A DNA stretch of 10,120 nucleotides from Acidobacteria bacterium UBA2990 (lineage in GTDB: Bacteria; Acidobacteriota; Vicinamibacteria; Vicinamibacterales; UBA8438). The notes below the pieces were generated by a model that was not told the DNA's origin, searched no databases, and was given only the letters and a program-made list of their open reading frames with translations. The position numbers and the translations under genes were made by a program. Shown here in pieces: positions 6,578 through 10,120 of the stretch; position 1 is the stretch's first letter, and every line of letters starts with the position of its first letter. The stretch is from the NCBI GenBank assembly GCA_002347025.1, contig DEAE01000019.1:59279-69398 (forward strand). The letters are read 5' to 3'.

Positions 6578-9007
6578 ATGCCAGTATCAAACCATCGGAT
6601 CGTCCAATTCGGTTGCCTCGCCACGGCTGTAATGGCTCTGATCGCAGCCATGCCTGAATCTTTGGCGGCTCAACCTGGCAATCCAGCCGCTGAAAATCAG
6701 GAGATACTCGCTCGTTACTGTGTGGGGTGTCACAATGACGGCTCTGCAAACGGTGGGGTGTCGTTACAGCAGTTAGATCTGTCCCGAGCCGAATGGAGTC
6801 TGGATGAAACGGCTACGGTGGAAAGGGTAATCAGGAAACTCCGTACCCGCTCCATGCCCCCGGTGGATCGCCCACGTCCAGATGAGGATACCTACGAACA
6901 GCTCACGGCTTGGCTAGGGGCGCGTGTTGACGAGGCTGCGTTCGATAACCCCAATCCCGGGAGACGACCGGCTATGCATCGCTTGAATCGCGTTGAATAT
7001 GCCAATGCGGTTCGAGATTTACTGGGGCTTGAGATCGATGCGTTAACCCTGTTGCCACCTGATGATGCTGGATACGGTTTTGACAACATTGCGGATGTAC
7101 TTTCTGTTTCGCCGATGCTGACGGAGCGTTACTTGGCGGCGGCTCGCAAAATCAGTCGTTTAGCTGTAGGGGATCCCTCGTTACAGGCGACGACTTCAGT
7201 GTTCGAGGTGGACAAACATCTGCGACAGGACGGGCGGGTTAGTGACGATCTCCCTTTTGGTTCTAGGGGTGGGTTGGCGGTCCCTTATTTTTTTCCGCTT
7301 GACGGCGATTACATAGCGAAGATCTTTTTGTTGCGGACCTATGACGGTCGGGTTCGTGGGATGCTCGAACCTCACGAGCTTGAGGTTCGTCTGGACGGTC
7401 GCCTGGTTAAGTCGTTTATGGTTGGGGGGGCACCTTCAGTCCGGAGCGGTGAAACCGTTCGTCGTCGTGACCTCCGTAACGTGTCTGATGATGGTCAGGA
7501 GGTGCGTTTTACTGCGAAAGCAGGTCCGGCAACACTAGCGGTCAGCTTTGTCGGATCGGGTGCTGCTTTGGAAGGCATGCGGCGGCCCATCTATGCGGTC
7601 ACGAGCTACGAGTATGCAGGAGACGTGACGATCGAGCCTGGTATCGCCAGCGTCGAGTTGAGAGGCCCATATGAGGTGACAGGGCGTGGAGATACCCCAC
7701 CGAGGCGTCTTATCTTTTCTTGTCGACCGGCAAGTGGCGCAGATGAAACAGAGTGCGCGACAGAGATTATCTCCCGATTGGCCCGCAGGGCCTTTCGAGG
7801 ACCTGTGTCAGACGACACGGTAGCGATGCTTCTTCGATTTTTTGATCGAGGCCGAGCCAGGGGAGATTTCGATTCTGGGATTGAGATGGCGTTGCGGCGG
7901 ATCCTGGTGAGTCCAGATTTTCTTTTTCGGCGAGAGTATGACCCTGAGGATATCGAGCCTGGCGAATCCTACGCGGTCAGCGATATTGAACTGGCTTCCC
8001 GATTATCGTTCTTTCTATGGAGCAGTATCCCGGATAACGAACTTCTTGCGGTGGCTGAAAAAGGACAACTGCGAGATCCAGAAGTCCTAAGGACCCAGGT
8101 GCAGCGACTTCTTGGCGATTCAAAGGCTAGAGCTCTAGTAGACAACTTCGGCGGACAGTGGCTGTATTTGCGTAATATGCAGTTGGTAGGTCCTGACCCC
8201 TACGCCTTCCCGGACTTTGATGCGAACTTGCGTGGCGCGATGGAGCGGGAGTTGACGCTGTTTCTGGATAGCCAGATTCGAGAAGATCACAGCGTGCTCG
8301 AACTGTTGACGGCGGATTATACGTTTGTGAACGAGCGCTTAGCTAAGCACTATGACATTGATAATGTCTATGGCAACCACTTCAGACGTGTGCCACTGAC
8401 TGGTTCTCATGATGCCAGACGAGGCTTGCTAGGGAAGGGTAGCCTTCTCACTGTTACATCGTATGCTCATCGTACCTCCCCGGTGCTTCGGGGGAAGTGG
8501 TTACTAGAGAATGTACTTGGTGCGCCACCACCTGATCCACCACCAGACGTCCCCGCCCTTGATGAGAATGATGAGCCTGGACTCGAACCGCGTTCGGTTC
8601 GTGAAAGATTAGAACGGCATAGAGCGAATCCAGCCTGCGCCAGTTGCCATAAGGTTATGGACCCTCTTGGATTTGCCCTTGAAAATTTCGATGCGATAGG
8701 GCGGTGGCGGGAGGTTAGTGATGCTGGCACTCCGATCGATGCTACGGGTACTTTGAACGATGGCACTCCGGTGGATGGACCAGGGACTCTCAGGCGGGCT
8801 TTTGTGGATCGTGGCGAGAACTTTGTAACCACCGTTACGGAGCGGGTTCTCACGTATGCGCTCGGGCGGGGGCTTGAATTCTATGACGCCCCTGCGGTGC
8901 GCCGCATCGTGAAGGAAGCTGGTCAGGAAGGCTATTCGTGGTCGGCGGTGTTGGCCGGGGTGGCCGGGAGTAAACCGTTTCAAATGAGGCGTGCTGCAAG
9001 TCAGTGA
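6578..9007 (+). CDS. exported di-haem cytochrome c-type protein with DUF1587/1595/1592/1588/1585 domains
   Basis: The product has 809 residues from ATG 6578. ATG 6566 is also in frame, but GGAGGA at 6559-6564 is only 1 base before it and 13 before 6578, so neither spacing is ideal. A signal peptide ends near MPESLAA|Q (about residue 31). Domains in order: haem motif CVGCH (48-52) in a cytochrome-like unit; DUF1587 (about 134-196, HRLNRVEYANAVRDLLG); a beta-rich region resembling carbohydrate-binding modules (about 210-345); DUF1595 (about 396-452, RRAFRGPVSDD...ILVSPDFLFR); DUF1592 (about 465-590, LASRLSFFLWSSIPD); DUF1588 (about 612-715), with a second haem motif CASCH (687-691) in SCHKVMDPLGFALENFD; and DUF1585 (about 735-805). 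This full architecture is typical of Planctomycetes and Acidobacteria proteins. Two c-type haems imply periplasmic electron transfer; the substrate is unknown. It lies 73 bases after the DUF1552 gene, probably in one operon. Confidence 0.95.
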   Translation: MPVSNHRIVQFGCLATAVMALIAAMPESLAAQPGNPAAENQEILARYCVGCHNDGSANGGVSLQQLDLSRAEWSLDETATVERVIRKLRTRSMPPVDRPRPDEDTYEQLTAWLGARVDEAAFDNPNPGRRPAMHRLNRVEYANAVRDLLGLEIDALTLLPPDDAGYGFDNIADVLSVSPMLTERYLAAARKISRLAVGDPSLQATTSVFEVDKHLRQDGRVSDDLPFGSRGGLAVPYFFPLDGDYIAKIFLLRTYDGRVRGMLEPHELEVRLDGRLVKSFMVGGAPSVRSGETVRRRDLRNVSDDGQEVRFTAKAGPATLAVSFVGSGAALEGMRRPIYAVTSYEYAGDVTIEPGIASVELRGPYEVTGRGDTPPRRLIFSCRPASGADETECATEIISRLARRAFRGPVSDDTVAMLLRFFDRGRARGDFDSGIEMALRRILVSPDFLFRREYDPEDIEPGESYAVSDIELASRLSFFLWSSIPDNELLAVAEKGQLRDPEVLRTQVQRLLGDSKARALVDNFGGQWLYLRNMQLVGPDPYAFPDFDANLRGAMERELTLFLDSQIREDHSVLELLTADYTFVNERLAKHYDIDNVYGNHFRRVPLTGSHDARRGLLGKGSLLTVTSYAHRTSPVLRGKWLLENVLGAPPPDPPPDVPALDENDEPGLEPRSVRERLERHRANPACASCHKVMDPLGFALENFDAIGRWREVSDAGTPIDATGTLNDGTPVDGPGTLRRAFVDRGENFVTTVTERVLTYALGRGLEFYDAPAVRRIVKEAGQEGYSWSAVLAGVAGSKPFQMRRAASQ

Positions 9008-9071
9008 CGAGTTCTTCAGCTTGACGGTTCCAAGATAAGTGTGAGGATGGTTCCAGAAGCCCGGTTGGATT

Positions 9072-9539
9072 ATGCGACGAGTGAGCGTGGTAGGCGTGTT
9101 TGTTGTGACTGGGCTTATTCTGCTCGCGGGTGCTCCTGCCCTTGGACAATCATCAGACCGACAGTGGTTTGTGGACCTCCGTGCTCGAGCTGAGGAAGGA
9201 GATCCTAGCGCTCAACTGACTCTTGGAACCAGGTATGAAACTGGTATAGGCGTGCCGCAGGACACGTTAGAAGCCGTGCGCTGGTATCGTTTGGGTGCTG
9301 ACCAGGGTCACCCTGGTTCTTTGTGGAGTCTTGGAACCATGTACGCTTATGGTCTCGGCGTAACACAGGACGATATGCAAGCACACCTGTGGAGCAGTCT
9401 TACGGTCTCACGGGCGACCGGTGCATTATGGCAGAAGGCGGTCCGTGCGCGTGATCGGGTTGCGGCTCGCCTGACTCCTGACCAGCTGGTCGAATCAGAG
9501 CTTCTTGCTCGTGAGTGGCAAGCCAACCATCCCCGCTAG
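9072..9539 (+). CDS. small exported Sel1-repeat protein
   Basis: The product has 155 residues. Residues 1-25 are a signal peptide (VVGVFVVTGLILLAG core, ALG|Q cleavage). Two Sel1/TPR-like repeats follow: about 45-76 (AQLTLGTRYETGIGVPQD then EAVRWYRLGADQG) and 80-113 (SLWSLGTMYAYGLGVTQDD then AHLWSSLTVS). A charged C-terminal helix follows, with R-A-R-D-R-V-A-A-R-L-TPDQ, the usual capping tail of such proteins. Sel1 repeats are protein-binding scaffolds without catalysis. The start at ATG 9072 is chosen because it gives a proper signal peptide; its ribosome site is weak. GTG 9081 is an alternative. It follows the cytochrome gene by 64 bases in the same direction, so it may be read through from it and serve as an assembly partner, which is inference. 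Confidence 0.9.
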   Translation: MRRVSVVGVFVVTGLILLAGAPALGQSSDRQWFVDLRARAEEGDPSAQLTLGTRYETGIGVPQDTLEAVRWYRLGADQGHPGSLWSLGTMYAYGLGVTQDDMQAHLWSSLTVSRATGALWQKAVRARDRVAARLTPDQLVESELLAREWQANHPR

Positions 9540-9664
9540 TTAGTAAACACCACGCGTTGCACTCTAAGCCAACCGTTAGGAAGTGGAGTCCGTCGGAGGC
9601 TTTTTTCGGATGGCATTCAGACCAAATGCTAGGGGACAGTGGTCGGTAGATTGTCTGACATCGT

Positions 9665-9725
9665 GCTATGTAAAATAGTTGTTGAATATACAAACTATAA
9701 AGCTGTCTATTGCCTTATATAGGAG
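9665..9725 (+). promoter_or_regulatory. AT-rich promoter-like leader with ribosome binding site
   Basis: This is the most AT-rich stretch of the window (for example TAAAATAGTT, TATAAA at 9696-9701, TTATAT at 9715-9720), directly before a new gene, and ends in AGGAG (9721-9725), 8 bases before ATG 9734. Base composition suggests a promoter, but no -35/-10 pair with a proper spacer stands out. The nearest is TTGAAT (9682-9687) with a poor -10. Confidence 0.35.
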
Positions 9726-9733
9726 AATTCGTG

Positions 9734-10120
9734 ATGAAATATCTTAATCGGCTTGGTTGTTGTGCTGGACTCGTGATCTTCTTGATCGGTGCTCAGACCG
9801 CAGAGGCCCAACTGGCGCAACAGGGTAGTTACCGGGGAACGTTCGGTGCCCAAGGCGCCGGTACCCTCCATGAACTTGAGGAAGGGCATATTTTCTTTGT
9901 CGGGGGATTCAATGGTGTATTTCTGAATGATACCTCTGGTGGCTTTCTGGACAGAACTCAAGTGGTGTGCCCCGGAGTGAATGATATCGTGAATGGCCTT
10001 TCACAGGGACTTCACGGCTATTGCATCGTTACTGATGAGGACGGCGACAAAGCATTTGTGAAGTGGTCTGGTGTGGATGAAACGCCTGGCGTGGGCGGAG
10101 GCCCTTTTGAGTGGACCGGT
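9734..10120 (+). CDS. exported protein of unknown function, possibly a beta-barrel fold (5' part)
   Basis: This is an open frame of 129 codons with no stop before the window edge. AGGAG at 9721-9725 supports ATG 9734. Residues about 1-26 form a signal peptide (CCAGLVIFLIGAQTAEA|Q). The mature part is rich in glycine and beta-forming residues: GSYRGTFGAQGAGTLHELEE, GHIFFVGGFNGVFLND, a VVCPGVNDI block, and GYCIVTDEDGDKAFVKWSG. The CIVTDEDGDKAFVKW segment resembles a strand-turn-strand block I associate with small exported beta-barrel proteins related to allene-oxide-cyclase-like or lipocalin-like folds, where the barrel is followed by GTG-type glycine repeats. The two mature cysteines (in VVCPG and GYCIV) could form a disulphide. 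Family and function remain uncertain, and the C-terminus is outside the window. Confidence 0.75.
   Translation, partial: MKYLNRLGCCAGLVIFLIGAQTAEAQLAQQGSYRGTFGAQGAGTLHELEEGHIFFVGGFNGVFLNDTSGGFLDRTQVVCPGVNDIVNGLSQGLHGYCIVTDEDGDKAFVKWSGVDETPGVGGGPFEWTG

Noticed and set aside
9583..9606. Possible rho-independent terminator with six T after the Sel1 gene
   Set aside because: The only stem (TCC/GGA around 3 bases) is too short and its extension needs bulges, despite the T run at 9601-9606.

Overview
The window looks like a chromosomal stretch of a Gram-negative, heterotrophic environmental bacterium, most likely an Acidobacteriota lineage (Vicinamibacteria or Solibacter type) or a relative. This rests on gene content: a DUF1552 (HXXSHH) protein beside a multi-domain DUF1587/1595/1592/1588/1585 c-type cytochrome protein, an exported ankyrin protein, a 'WGDPDLQGVW' secreted protein, and many signal peptides of the 'AxA|Q' kind. 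Taxonomy is an inference; there is no rRNA or marker gene. Almost every gene encodes an exported or membrane protein, so the window is devoted to the cell envelope and periplasm. I see no tRNA, rRNA, CRISPR array, insertion sequence or phage gene.

Left part (1-3338, all + strand): the 3' end of an unidentified gene; an exported protein that looks like a tandem ABM/dimeric alpha-beta-barrel protein (246-992); a 120-residue four-helix membrane protein (1136-1498); a roughly 360-base stretch with no convincing gene; a frameshifted second copy of that membrane protein (1857-2215); and a secreted Acidobacteria-type protein of unknown function (2307-3338). A possible hairpin lies between this gene and the convergent ankyrin gene.

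Central part (3486-9539): an exported protein of about 12 ankyrin repeats on the - strand is divergent from a + strand group. That group holds a Tat-exported DUF1552 protein, a 2.4-kb gene for an exported protein with two CxxCH haem motifs, and a small exported Sel1-repeat protein. The 148-base divergent spacer holds a near-consensus sigma70 promoter for the + group (TTGACA, 17 bases, GATAAT). A second, weaker promoter for the ankyrin gene is laid over it, so that the two -10 boxes occupy nearly the same bases. The DUF1552/DUF1592 proteins are probably partners in periplasmic oxidative or degradative metabolism of an unknown substrate. The ankyrin and Sel1 proteins would be accessory protein-binding factors, but this is inference.

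Right edge (9734-10120): the first 129 codons of an exported protein of unknown function, preceded by an AT-rich, promoter-like leader with a good ribosome binding site, and running off the window.
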